Shown here piece after piece: positions 11,111-22,485 of a stretch of 64,000 bases of DNA (the first letter of the stretch is position 1; each line of letters opens with the position of its first letter). Source of the stretch: Physcia stellaris (Eukaryota; Ascomycota; Lecanoromycetes; Caliciales; Physciaceae); contig JABSSW010000073.1 of assembly GCA_018902385.1 (NCBI GenBank), positions 116,406-180,405 on the forward strand. The letters run 5' to 3'. A program made the position numbers and the translations under genes. Under the pieces are notes generated by a model. That model ran no database searches, was not told the DNA's origin, and saw only the letters and a list, made by a program, of their open reading frames with translations.

Positions 11111-11672
11111 GCGAAACTCAGTAGTTCCGTACCCGGTGATAACTCTGGCGGTTCTAGTGACGACGATTCTACGTTCTCTGAGTGTAAAGACGGTGCATAA
11201 AGATCATCAGCGTCTCCATGATCGTCAGCCAATGCCGATATGTCGAATGGCTGGGACATGAGAGTAGATAAGAATCCATCCCACCTCAGCCTTGCTATAA
11301 AGATGTCGGGATCGGGATCGCCGCTGCAGGGCACGTGGTCGTGGCGCCATCGCAGAGCTCAGCCACCTTTGGAAACTCAATGGAACGCTGATATTTGAGA
11401 AAGCCTTGAGGCCTGCTAGAATTTCTTCGTATGTATCCTCCAATATATTAACCACGGTGGGACCTCTTTCTGCGTTGTGGACAGTATCCGTAAGGTAAGT
11501 CAAAGACACCAAGGTACGAGCCGCATTCCTCTACCTTTGGTACCTAAGTATCTACGCCGTATGGCCTCTGGAGGTAGTTTGGCGCACTACTATAGTAGCG
11601 CAGCGTTGGACTCATCGTAAGCGTTCACTCCTACTGCTAAATAAATATTCCAGTGGGCCAGGCTGACCATGA
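11111..11672. other. divergent intergenic region between AAA and DUF7708 genes
   Basis: Minus-strand open stretches at 11107-11334 and 11225-11512 overlap in different frames. The first is acidic (DDHGDADDLYAPSLHSENVES), the second helical (ILEDTYEEILAGLKAF). I cannot tie either to a family or splice them convincingly to the AAA gene. This segment should hold the promoters of both flanking genes and probably the missing first exon of the plus-strand gene. Confidence 0.35.
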
Positions 11673-13308
11673 AGCAGGCTTTCCGTCTTCGAGCCCGCCC
11701 AAGCAGCTTACGAGCAAGCTCTAGAAACATTCAAACAGAATTCCACACGGCATTCCAAGAAGAGACGGCAACCTCTGGAGGCCACAAGCTTACAACATGT
11801 CTTGGATACCATCGCGATTGCGCAGAAGCGCTACGAGAACGCACACACGACCTGCAAGACCCGTCGGTGCATCACAGAGCTCTCGAAGCGGATCTGCTAT
11901 TACGGCAACGTGATGGACGTGCTCGTGCAACATCATCCAGAATATGTCTCGCTCGTTTGGGGAGCGATGAAATTGGTGGTTGGCGTGGGTCTTCAATGCA
12001 TATGGAGACACTACGGAGTACAATGGCTGACCATTTGTATACGAGCACCAGGCTGTCGTCGAACACGAAAATTTGGGAAGAACTATCATCACAGGTCTCT
12101 GCGATGTCGCCGATGTGCTTCCCCGTATAGAGATAGCTGCATACTTGTACCCGACTAAGGCGGTGAAGCAAGCGGTCTCTGCCCTCTACGCACACATCAT
12201 CAAGTTTCTGTTCCGTGCCTTGGACTGGTACGAGGAGGGTAGGATCGCACACGCTATCCACTCCATCACAAAGCCGGCGGCGTTGCGATATGATGACCTT
12301 CTTGAGGATATCCGGCGAGCTACTCGAACAGTAGCGGATTTGGCCATCACAAGTAGCCAGGCAGAGCAGAGAGATATGCATCATGAACTTCAGACCCTGA
12401 CAACCTTGGTCAAACAGCTCAGAGAAGATATGGTCCTAGATCAGTCCATTAAAGCCACGGCACTGCTCGATTGTCGTCAGGCTTTCTTCGATATCCAAGC
12501 AACACAACTACTTACCTTGGTATCTTCACAATGCAGTGTAGATCATAAAGCCATGTTAGAAGCATCGCTGCTCATTCGCGACAGGCATCGCTTGGGGTCC
12601 AATAAAGCTGGATGTCCGCCATTTTGGACGTCTTCCGAATTGCACGAATGGAATGTTGGCCGACAATCCTCCTCGATCACAATCCGAGCGTATTTCAGGA
12701 ACCGCTTCTACATTCGGGACTTCTGCACCAACATAATCCAACAGCTCCGCAATGCCGACATTGCAGTTCTCTGGATACTCAAATCAAAGGAACAGGCCTG
12801 CTTCTCGGTCATCGATGTCCTCAAGAGCTTGATTCACCAGGCTTTGACTCTTGGCTCCCTTTCCAGCACCGACTCGAAATATTCCTTCCAGATGCACCAA
12901 TTTCTTAACTCGCACTCTGATAAAGATTACGCCAATCTCCTCGGAAGTACGCTTGAACGTTTCGGACTTGTTTATGTGATAGTCGAAGCCGGGGCTATGG
13001 AACCTATTGGCGGATCCCGCTGTCAGGAACATCTTCAAGATATTTCGCGAAAGCTGTCCAAGCTCAATGCTGCGACCGTTGTGAAAACAATGCTTTTCAG
13101 CTACGGTCCAGGCACTCAAGGTTTGCAGAACAAGGATAACATAATGTTGAAAATTGGCAGAGTGTCTCATCGCAAGGGCAAGAAAATACCCTCTGACCCA
13201 CTCCAGAGCGCCGGCAGCAGTGAGTCCCAGCAGTCGCTCAGAAATGTTACACGCCCGGCGAGACCGTTCCGTGCACAAAGGCGTACTGTGAGAGCGACAG
13301 CAGACTGA
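11673..13308 (+). CDS. DUF7708-type STAND-like protein (start unresolved)
   Basis: Two exons are clear: 11673-11984 and 12052-13308, separated by a 67-nt intron (GTGGGT...CACCAG); together at least 522 aa. The first block (CITELSKRICYYGNVMDVL, HHPEYVSLVWGAMKLV, then LPRIEIAAYLYPTKAVKQAV and LYAHIIKFLFRALDWYEEG) is the conserved core of the fungal DUF7708 domain, usually found N-terminal to NTPase modules in NLR-like proteins. The second half (AYFRNRFYIRDFCTNIIQQL, then VIDVLKSLIHQAL) resembles the NTPase-like region that follows, but no Walker A or B motif is visible, so it is probably not a working NTPase. There is no ankyrin or WD repeat tail. An in-frame stop at 11670 and no early ATG mean that a first exon is missing from this model. 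Confidence 0.7.
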
Positions 13309-14504
13309 GGACCAGCGGCCAGGTCCTATCTCGCTCGCCAATCGGTCAAACCGTTTGATTAAGCTACAGGGCATACGATGAAGTGTGAACCCACGCTTAC
13401 ATCGTAGATCACAATGCACAGCGCCTCTACCCGCCTCGACTCTACCAAGCCAACTTATCTAGACAGACCTAAGCAGACGATATGCCGAGTCCTCTCAATC
13501 TGCAATTCATTCTGCGCAATAGGATTTGATGAAACGATTCTATTAGGGGCACCCCCAGAGAAGGCTCGAACAACTACTCGCCAGTGAAATGCCCTCGCTT
13601 GTGCAACTGGGCTATAATATATGCCGAGTGGCCAATGCCAGAGATCCTGGCGATGCTAGATCTTCGACAATATGTCTTCTAATCGACTTTCCGATGCCGC
13701 CAACGTGTGTGTTGAGAGAGACCAGGAGCCCCCCGCGTGAGATATAGTATCGCACGACCAGCTTGCTTTGACGAGCACTAAACGAATCCCGCCAAAATTG
13801 TTATGACTAGGCTCGAGCTCCGGGCCCTCATGACGGAGCCTTCGATATTGTGGGCAGTGAAAGCGATGCTCTCGGAGGTGGTTGCTTTTCACGATCAGAC
13901 TGGCTTTGCGTGATGAGTTCCATGTAAAGATGAACAGTTGAGATGCAAGGCTCTACGTTTGAGCGCCGTCCATAATACCGTTGACCGACCATGTTGTAGC
14001 TTCTCTATTGTCAGGAATACCACCGAAAAGTTGCTGTTACTGGTTTCACAGTTCCTAATGAAGCCAATGGAAAAGCGGTTTTGGGTATGGATTTATTTCC
14101 ATGCATCTGTCATTGTCGATTCGACAGAAGAGTTGGCTTCTCTATTCTTGTAGGAGTCCCGAGAGTCTCATACATCAGTTTAGGATATCTCAGCAATCTT
14201 CAATGCCCTGGTTGTATTTGCGTACACCGTACCTCACAGATTCCTTTCCATGATGGAGCCGCGAGGATGCGATCAAGAACACTAGATGAACGCGTTCCTG
14301 AAATTCAGCGATTATGTAGTTGACTCATTCAATCACATTTAGAAATTGTGTGAAGAGACCAAGGAGAATCATTCCGCCGCCCGCGGAGGCTTTTGCCAAG
14401 CCCCCAGAAGACGGGGGTTCCCGACGCCCGATACTTCCCCTCGTTCGTACACAAATACCACCAGGTACATACATACTCGTCACTCTCCCAAGCGCATCCC
14501 AACA
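13309..14504. other. intergenic, no gene seen
   Basis: Nearly 1.2 kb with only short open stretches on both strands (for example 13656-13892 minus, 13938-14153 plus), none with a recognisable motif or a plausible splice model. The 3' UTR of the DUF7708 gene and the promoter of CHM7 should lie here. Confidence 0.4.
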
Positions 14505-16170
14505 ATGAACGAGCTGCTCCAATTCATCCTCAGCTCAGGAGAGCAATTCCGGAGGTACATATCCCAACCCCCATCCCCATCCCGGCTATCCTCACAACCG
14601 CTCTGTACTAAACCCCCTCCCCCTCAGAGCGCGCCTCCCCTCCCTCTACTCCGACTTCTCCCTCCAACGCACCTCCAACCCAGACGGCTTCACCGCAAAC
14701 CTCACCGCCTGGACCACCGCGCTCAGCCGCGCCGCCAGCGCAGGCTTAATCCCCTCTCCCGGCAACAGCGCCGACACGCTCTCCCTACGCACAGGCGAGT
14801 CCCTCCTGCAAGCCCTGACGACCAAGGAATGGGGCCGCCCGCTGGCGCTGGGGACTGTGATTGTAGGTACTGGCTTCCTCTGTCCCGCACCCACAGCTGG
14901 AGATGCCTGGATGCTGATACGAGAGCGCAGGATGAGGCGGTGGAGAAACGGCATCTGATCCCCCTCCAAGAATTCCTGGATGCGCCGACGAGTATCTATG
15001 CCCGCAAATGGGCTGTGAGGCCGTGGTGGCTAGTCTCCTGGACTTTACATCAGCTGGGGTTGTTGGAGAGACGGGCGGCGGTGGGGAGGTTGCCCGAGGC
15101 GCGGTATGCCGTTGTGCCGAACATTGAGGTATACTCCCTATTCCGGGCTCGCGTTCGTCGCGCGCAACCCGGGGCAATTTACTGAGAAGTGGTGCAGGAG
15201 GCTGCGGCTCGAGTCGTGTCACGGATGACGGATCGGATGAATATTGTTGATCGGATATACCCGCGACAGATGTTTGTCAAGGAGGCTTCTCGGGCTTTGG
15301 AGCTGCGGGGGAGTTGACGGACTGTGATCTCGGGGTATTACTTCAGTTTTTGGCTCGGGATAAGGGTTTGCTGGTTTATGATGATCAGGTACGTGTCAGA
15401 ACAAGTTGATATACATACTCTTCTGCTAATTCTATGGACAGGCTGTCAAATTCAAGGGCGCCGACGAGCCACTAACGCCACTAACAACGCAGGACAGGAC
15501 GATAGCTTCTCTGAAGAACTTGATAGCCGACCTCAACCTGCAGATTACCTCGCTTACAGCCCGCATATCCAGCCTTACTGACAAGGCTCAAACCGCCGTC
15601 AAAGCCAAAAACCGAGCCGTAGCCATGGCTGCTTTGAAATCCAAAAAAGCCGCCGAAGCAACTCTCACACAACGATATGGAACTTTGGAACAGGTCGAAG
15701 GGGTATACGGTAAGATTGAGCAAGCGGCAGATCAAGTGACGCTTATTCGGGTGATGGAAGCAAGTACGGGGGTTCTTCGAAACCTGCATGCTCAGACAGG
15801 GGGTATTGAGAGAGTTGAGGACGTGGTCGAGGGTCTCAGGGAGGAGATAGGTAAAGTCGACGAGATGGGGCAGGTCATGGAGGAAGTTGGCCGTGGAGAT
15901 CAGGTTGTTGATGAGGATGCTATTGACGAAGAGCTTGAAGCTCTGGAGCAGCAGGACCGTGCGGAGAGGGAAGAGAAGGAGGCGGAGCAGAAGATAGAGA
16001 GACTTGCCCAGCTTGAAGTTCCAAAGCAACAAGAAGCTTCAGCGACATCGAATCAGGAACGAGTTGAAGAATCTGCTATCGATGCAGATATCCAAGCACT
16101 TCGTAGGCTGTCGTTGGAGAAATCGCCGCCGAAAGACGATGCCAGATCTGCTGTTGCCGCGGATGGCTGA
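14505..16170 (+). CDS. CHM7: ESCRT-III-related protein CHM7/CHMP7 (Snf7 family)
   Basis: Five exons: 14505-14554, 14628-14862, 14931-15128, 15198-15388 and 15442-16170, with GT-AG introns of 53-73 nt; about 467 aa. The N-terminal half (MNELLQFILSS, ARLPSLYSDFSLQR, RPWWLVSWTLHQLGLLE) matches the winged-helix region of CHMP7. The C-terminal half is a Snf7-type helical, highly charged domain (LTARISSLTDKAQTAVKAKN onward) ending in an acidic tail with a MIM-like stretch IDADIQALRRLSLE. In yeast and animals the protein recruits ESCRT-III to the inner nuclear membrane for envelope and pore quality control. Exon 4 has a frame problem: a run of five G at about 15307-15311 leads to an immediate stop, while one additional G would restore the conserved continuation GELTDCDLGVLLQFLARDKG. 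This looks like an assembly error or a recent lesion. Confidence 0.82.
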
Positions 16171-16380
16171 ATATGTATGCATTTCAAGAGCAAACGTCAC
16201 ATGGATCGCAAGCTGTTGCTCCACTAATTTTCCAGCGTTACTCGGTTGATATAGCAAGGGCTGTACAGATGTTTGAGGATCGACATCGTCAGGAACGACT
16301 ACAGCCAAATTCCGACCAATACACCTAACGAGAAAATCCCATACAAGGTGACTTTAATCTGACACCGTACAACGACCGAT

Positions 16381-17769
16381 TCAAGTCTTGTCGACTACTT
16401 CAATAACCTGCGACCCGAGTGGCGTACGCGGTACTTCAACCCTAGTCTCCTCAACGCCAATCACACCATTGGTCGATCTGGACACGTCTGATGCTCGTGG
16501 ACTCTCCTTTACCAATTCGTGGCTAGGTCGCCGAGATGTAACAGAGGTTGCGGGTATTGCGAAGTGTGGGCTCTGGACTATAGTTGTAGCATCTTCAGTA
16601 GCATTGTCGGCACCATTCATGTTCGAATCCTCCTTCTTGGTCGGAGGTTTCTGCCTAGCTCTCGCAATCAATTGTTGGAAATCGTTTCCATGGTTCATCG
16701 CCCAAGCTGCTCCATCGAAGTCCTTCCGCATCACTGAACTGGTCTCATTACCGCCCAAGCCATTCATGATATTGCGGCCCTGACTTCTCTCCCAGGTGTC
16801 GAGTTCATTGAGTAGTTCGCGTTTGGATCTCGGTCTCGACGAGTCGCAATTCGCATTCACGAGATTGACCCATTCTGTGTGGCGCTTGATCAGTAGAGGT
16901 TTGGGCCCGTGACTCGGTATGCCAAGATCTGATAGTTTCTTCCGCAGCGCTTGATCCTTGAGTAATCCATAGCTTAACTGGGGGAGACGTTCCATGGGCT
17001 TTGGAGGTTGTCGTGACCTTGACGTCAAATCAATTGGTGTTCTTCTATGATATGTCAATATGATTTCAATATGAGACTTGCTAGAGTCCTACCTTGAAGG
17101 AGGCGACTTTCCATTCGTTTTTGGTGCCGGCTCATTGTGGACATCGAGATGGGGGAATACTTCGGCTTCCTTCATCCGCTTTCCACATATAGGGCATGCT
17201 GTCAACCCATCGTCTGTAGAATAGATCAGCTAGACGGTCCACACTATCCATAATCCCAAAGTACCAGGCTGATAATCCTCATCCTCTTCGCTATCAGGGA
17301 TCTGGCTCGGTCTGCTGGGCTGACTCTCGGACCCTCTCCGCCCTTGCGATCTCGTCTTTCTTCGCGAAGTATCTGGAGCATCCTCCTCATCCAGATTCTC
17401 AACCACCGCCTCCCTCTTCCGCTTCCTTCCTCCCTGGGCTCTCTCTTCCTCGACCTTCCTCAGGTCCTGGCTAAACCGTATCAGCGACTCCCTCGCTCTT
17501 TTGAAACTCTCCACAAGTTCCTCAACAGTCCAATTCCTCCTCAATCTCAATTCCTGGTCCGAAGCTCTACAAGCAGGGCACTTCCCATCGTTGGTGAGAC
17601 ATCTTCTTATACACAGCGAGCAGAAAGTATGCGAACAGGAAGTGATCATCGGGGTATCGAAGAAATCTTTACAGACTTGGCAGCGCAGCGCGGTTTCGAC
17701 AGGCGCGAGCTCTTTGACGGGGGTTTGTAGCCAGTCTGAAGGATCGCTGACTTCGAAGGAAGCGTCCAT
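16381..17769 (-). CDS. RAD18: postreplication repair E3 ubiquitin ligase RAD18
   Basis: Three exons (17769-17265, 17213-17093, 17044-16381) with introns of 51 and 48 nt give 429 aa. Domains in order: a C3HC4 RING finger at residues 30-67 ([17 protein letters not shown]), a UBZ4-type C2HC zinc finger near 175-197 (CPIC...HLDVH), and a SAP domain near 230-275 ([20 protein letters not shown]). This order and length are those of fungal Rad18, which with the E2 Rad6 mono-ubiquitinates PCNA at stalled forks. The UBZ binds ubiquitin and the SAP binds DNA. All RING zinc ligands are present. It is transcribed head to head with POL32, another PCNA-associated factor. Confidence 0.93.
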
Positions 17770-17977
17770 TGGATATTGCAGGGAACCAGAGCGTGCAACA
17801 CCCAGTGAATTGATGCGGCGAAATTTCGGAGAATGAAGCGCGGAACGATCCCGCTCTGGCGACGCGCTCCGTAATATTCACGCGTTAAGTGTATTATTTA
17901 AGAGTGCTGCGAGTGCTTCATCGGACGAGTGCAGTGTCAACAATCCCTAGATCAGCTTAGAGCACTGGTGGGTCAAG
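17770..17977. promoter_or_regulatory. bidirectional promoter of RAD18 and POL32 with MCB-like box
   Basis: Only 208 bp separate the two start codons. ACGCGT, the MluI cell-cycle box bound by MBF-type factors in yeasts, occurs at 17880-17885, with a near match ACGCGC at 17862-17867. Both genes act during S phase, so shared control is plausible. That MBF acts here is an inference. Confidence 0.55.
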
Positions 17978-19810
17978 ATGGTGAAAGACTATATGCGCTT
18001 CCTTGCTGTCCATGTGATCAACGAGTCGAAGATCGTATGTATACCCAATGAATACAGATTCATCCATACTGACAGTGTACTTCAGATTTCCTACCGTATG
18101 CTGAGTAGGGAGTTGAAAGTCCATTGCAATGCCGCCAAAAGGTGGGATGAGTAGTTCTTGACAATTGAATCAGGCTCATAAGTAGTAGAATGCTGTACGA
18201 GTTCCACACGCACGAGAATAAGAAAAAGCCGGGCTCAGTGCACGCAACCTACCTCCTCTACGGAACCCAGAGCGCAAAATCTTCGCCTACGAACGGCGCA
18301 TCTCAGCAAGATGGAGAAGACATCTCCATGACCAGTAGTCCCTTCATGAGCAGCTCAATGCCACAAGATGAGGATATGATAGAAGAACCACCAGTCAAAG
18401 TCATGACCATCGTCAGGGAGGAAAACCTTGAAGGTATGGCTTCAGCAAGACATCCCTCTACCCACGGATGTAATGCTGAAGTCTGGCAGCTATAAAGGCA
18501 AAATACGAAGAGGTCCTATCGATTCACATTTACAGTCTAAGTCCCAGTCCGCTCAACGTCAGTCCCCAACGCCCTTCCTCCGTAAACAAGGCCTTACATT
18601 CTCTAGAACATCCAACTGCTATCGGACTGTAATCGGCAAATAGCTACCAAATTTGCGCACGAAGATCCACTGGTTTTCAACGAGAAGTATGGTGTGATTA
18701 AGAACTCTGGAGTCAAGGTTATTATCATTCGTGATCCAAGTCTCCGTTGCACCGCTTTTCTAACTTGGCATCCCACAGCGTCGAACAGGTCCCCGGCCTC
18801 CACCACCTCCAGCAGTCGTTGAACCAGCCAAACCTACGAGCTACAGATCCGAACCCAAGAAGCCCGACACAACCGCAAAAGCCGAAAAAGCCCCCGAGAA
18901 ACCCATAAGCAGCGCTCCGGCATCAAAACCAGAAATCAAGCCATCCACTCAACCTAAGCCCCCGGACAAGAAGCTCCCAGAAAAGAAGCCTCCCCTCAAG
19001 AAAGACACATCCAACATCTTCGAATCCTTCGGCAAAACCAAAGCCCCCACTCCAAAGCTGACAAAGGAGGAAACTGACACCAGCACGTTATCAGTTGGAG
19101 CAAGTGGCAAAGAAGATGGTAACTCCCCTCTTCACCCCCTCCTCCCTCTCCTCATTCTCCTCGCTTCCCCCGTCCCATAAATAAGAAAAAACAACTAAAT
19201 CCCCTCCAGAACCAATGCGCGACGCCTCCGAGTCCGAGCAAGAAGAAGATTTCATGCCCTCCACCACCGCCTCGAAACCCAAACCTAAATCGACACGCCC
19301 CTCAAGGAGCGAGCGCGAGGAAACGATACGGAAGATGATGGACGAGGATTCAGACGAGGAGATGTCAAACGCGCCGTCCAAAGAAGCTACACCAGCGCCT
19401 GCACCTCCCGCGAAGGAGAAAACGCCTACGCCTGAGCCGGCTGCTACTGTTTCTGGAGGACGGAGGAGAGGGAGGAGGAAGGTGATTCGGAGGAAGACGA
19501 TGAAGGATGAGGAGGGGTATATCAGTATGTTTCAATCTCTGTACTCTTCTCCTTATTTCCTTCCCCAATCTCCCTCACTCCCCGCTCTCCACTCTCCTCT
19601 CCCCTAAATCAACACTAATGAGAAAACAATACTGCAGTAACGCAAGAAGAACCAACCTGGGAGTCCTTCTCCGAAGACGAACCCGCACGCGCACCCACCA
19701 AAAAGCTGCAACTCCCTACATCCTCCACAACCTCAGCGAAAGGCGGCAAGAAAAGTGCAGGTCCGAAAGCAGGCCAGGGCAACATCATGAATTTCTTCGG
19801 GAAACGATGA
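17978..19810 (+). CDS. POL32: DNA polymerase delta subunit POL32/Cdc27
   Basis: Eight exons by splice motifs and frame: 17978-18034, 18086-18141, 18189-18433, 18490-18557, 18607-18717, 18779-19118, 19210-19524 and 19638-19810; 454 aa. The N-terminal winged helix that binds the B-subunit is clear (SYRMLSRELKVHCNAAKRML, then KPGSVHATYLLYG). A central block (KAKYEEVLSIHIYSL, LSDCNRQIATKF, YGVIKNSGVKRRTG) is typical of Cdc27/POLD3. The long Pro/Lys/Glu-rich tail is disordered. The C-terminus ends in the PCNA-interacting box QGNIMNFFGKR, as in other Pol32 proteins. It serves polymerase delta and, in other fungi, polymerase zeta in translesion synthesis. Most introns are near 50 nt. The intron with donor GTTATT at 18718 is the least canonical. 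Confidence 0.9.
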
Positions 19811-21089
19811 TCAGGAACGATGGGCGGTTTGTATTGAGGATATTCCTTGGGGCAGTGGAGGAGTTTTTGTCATGAAGGGGGTTGTGTAAGCAGCGATAAT
19901 GGAAGTTTAGAAACGAAAGACATTGAAAGCCCTTAGCTACATACTCAGGTGATCCTACCTACCTAACCCATCTATGCAAAACCTCCTCTCTTTCTCCCGA
20001 GAAGAAAGAAAGGGTAAAAACTCGGGTCCTGTGAGTATCCAATCTTTCGCCCAATTGGATGAACTTCTATTTTTCCAACGAATCTCTCCTCCCTCTTCAT
20101 AAAATTCATCACTCCAGATTTCCCATACATACCCAGAAGAAGAAGAAGAAAAAAAGATCGCCTATATCGAAAACTCCCTCCAAATCTCTCTTCAATCTCC
20201 AATGCAAAACAATCTCTGACATGTATCTAGACAGTAGAGACATTCTATCACTCATCGTCTTCCTTTCCGTATTTCTTATCTCACAACCCTCCCCTTCTCC
20301 TCCCTCCGTCTCACATCCCTGACTTCAACAATCCAAACCCCCTTTAAAGCACCTCATCTCATCTCACCGTCCCATTCTCCTGTTCTCAACGCTCAATACT
20401 AAAGCAATCTCTAATCCATCATCGACTTTTTCTCTTTCATCAATCCATCAATTTCAATCCTCTCAAACTTCACTCTCTAGAATCCTTCTCTCAAACCCTA
20501 CCCCTCCCCCCCTTTCCCCCAAAAAATTCCCAAATCAAAGTATCAAAATCTTGAAAAAACGAACCAACTTCTCTTCCCATTTCCTTCCCTCTCTATCATC
20601 CCATAAATCCCCCCCTCCATTCTCCATCCATCATCCCATTCTGTACCAATCAATCAAAATCAATCAATCGAAATCGCCTAACCACCTCTCCTCTCAAAAG
20701 CAAAAAAAAACCCCTTTCTTCCTCTCGATCCCGCTCAAAAAGAATCACAGAAAACAAAATATTTTATTTAGGGTTATAAATCGAGGTCAAGTAAGGTAGG
20801 AAATTTGGAAGGAGTTTCGGAGGCACCCAGGTTTTTCCATTATGGCGGAAGGCGTTGTTATCACGAATGCATATGAATGAGTTGCACGATAGAGACAATG
20901 ATAGTTTGGGTCGTAGAACATCAATTGCTTTTGCGTAATGCTAATACTACGACCATTGAAGTCATGCCAATGCACAAACTTCTAAGCATACGGGTAAGAA
21001 TAATTCAACCTCAACCTAATGCTGAAGTCATTGATTGCTCAAGTCGTCAAAGCCATGCAAGCTCAATCATCGCAACTGGGGGTATCTAT
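19811..21089. other. intergenic, strongly pyrimidine-rich on the plus strand
   Basis: About 20000-20760 is almost continuous C/T with A, rich in TCC/CTC words and nearly free of G. Several open stretches exist but encode low-complexity Ser/Pro sequence, so I do not call them. The stretch from 20800 to 21089 is ordinary sequence and should contain the 3' UTR of the minus-strand gene ending at 21090. Confidence 0.5.
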
Positions 21090-22485
21090 CTACTCCATGA
21101 ATCCCTTCTTTCCGTCATGATCAGTGTCCTTCATCGGGTTCAGCTTATCCATCAAACCAGGCTTCTTGCCGGTGGTGCCGGTGGTACCGTGAGTGCCAGT
21201 GCCAGTCGATCCAGAGCCGTAACCACGAGAACCATCGGAGTCGACGCGAGGATCGATCTTGTTTTCAAGGCTGGAGGAGTGAGCACCAGTACCAGACGAT
21301 CCATAGCCCGAGCCAGTGGTGCCGCTGCCATATCCAGTGGTGCCAGTGCCGGTTGAACCAGCGCCGTAGCCACGGGAGCCATCGGAGTCGACGCGAGGAT
21401 CGGCCTTGTTTTCAAGGCTGGAGTGGTGTGGTCCAGAACCACCAGATGAGCCGTAGCCTGTACCAGTGGTGCCGCTGCCGTATCCTGAGCCAGTAGTACC
21501 GCTGCCGTAACCAGTGCTACCAGCTGTGCGGGAGCCATCACGGTCAGAGTCGACACGAGGATCCATCTTATTCTCAAGGTTTGATGAATGAGGTCCTGAA
21601 GTGCCATGATGTGAACCAGTCAAACCTGAAGAGCCTGAGGAACCGCCAAGGGCACCACCGACAGCACGTGGCTCACCCTCGAAACCATCGTAACGCTCCT
21701 CACGACCACCTAAGGTACCACCTTGTTTCTTGAAGTCTGCCATGCTGACAGCGGGAAGAGCTGAGGTAGCGTGGTGCTTGGCCTCATTCTCGTGGACCTC
21801 GTGGATAGGTACGGTAGTGTGAACAACCGAGGGCTGGATAGTCTCCTTTTGAACAACGGGTTGGATGGTCTAGAGTATGTCAGCGGAAGCTCGCAGGAAA
21901 CAAGATACGATCTACTGACCTCGTGAACGTGGTGGTGAACATGCTCGCCAGCAATGACGGGGGCAACCGAGTGAGTCTCCTCTTTGGTTACACTACGGTT
22001 GCTCTGGAACTGAGCAGCTTCCTGCTCGAGACGGGCCTTGACAGCCTCGGCATTGCCGTGTTGGTGGTGACGTTCCTCAACGGGGATGATGTTGTGTTGA
22101 TGCTTTTCCGGAAGAACTTCACGGTCGTGCACGGGCTGGACAGAGGTATGGTAATGGTCTTGGTGAATCTCGCGGTCGATGGCAGTGGTAGCCTCTTCGT
22201 GACGCTTCTGAATGACAGTCTCGTTCACAACTGCGGGAGCAACTTTCTCGTGGACGGTGGTGTCATGTTTGCCAGCCTTGTGCCTGTGGAACGGTTGTCA
22301 GTGACAGTTGTTAGGAGGTAGCATTGAACAGTGAGGATTGAGAAACAAGAGACAGTGACAAGGTAGACAAACTCGAGGTCGTCTACCATATCGTCGAGCT
22401 CAGGCTGAACGCCGTACTGGGAAAAAGTGAGCTGGGGTGTGATGGCTTACATGAAGTCACTGACGGCAGCCTTAGCTTTGTCCAT
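21090..22485 (-). CDS. hydrophilic His/Glu-rich protein with glycine-rich DPRVDSD repeat tail
   Basis: Three exons (22485-22451, 22283-21920, 21869-21090) give 392 aa; the first intron is 167 nt, the second 50 nt. The start MDKAKAAVSDFM is followed by a charged, histidine-rich module (residues about 25-82: KVAPAVVNETVIQKRHEE, then DREIHQDHYHTS and REVLPEKHQHN). A second related stretch follows after exon 2 (TIQPVVQKETIQPSVVHTTV). The C-terminal 200 residues are Gly/Ser/Thr-rich with three copies of a unit around ENK-x-DPRVDSD, spaced about 50 residues. There is no signal peptide or membrane segment. Similar proteins occur widely in filamentous ascomycetes, often under non-committal or allergen-type labels; I know no demonstrated function. 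The neighbour at 23878 shares two of its modules. Confidence 0.72.
21160..21600 (-). repeat. three coding repeats in Gly-rich tail
   Basis: Three units of about 150 bp encode ENK(M/A/I)DPRVDSD followed by Gly-Ser-Thr-Tyr runs (SGYGSGTTG and similar). The last unit is shortened. The repeat is in frame throughout. Confidence 0.75.

Noticed and set aside
11107-11512. Minus-strand open stretches upstream of the AAA gene
   Set aside because: Two different frames with no clear splice sites linking them to ATG 11110; kept only as an unresolved region.
13656-13892. 78-codon minus-strand frame
   Set aside because: No conserved features; sits in a spacer with equally long frames on the other strand.
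20221-20322. Short ATG frame with a hydrophobic start in the pyrimidine tract
   Set aside because: Hydrophobic residues come from TTC/CTC words; 33 codons only.
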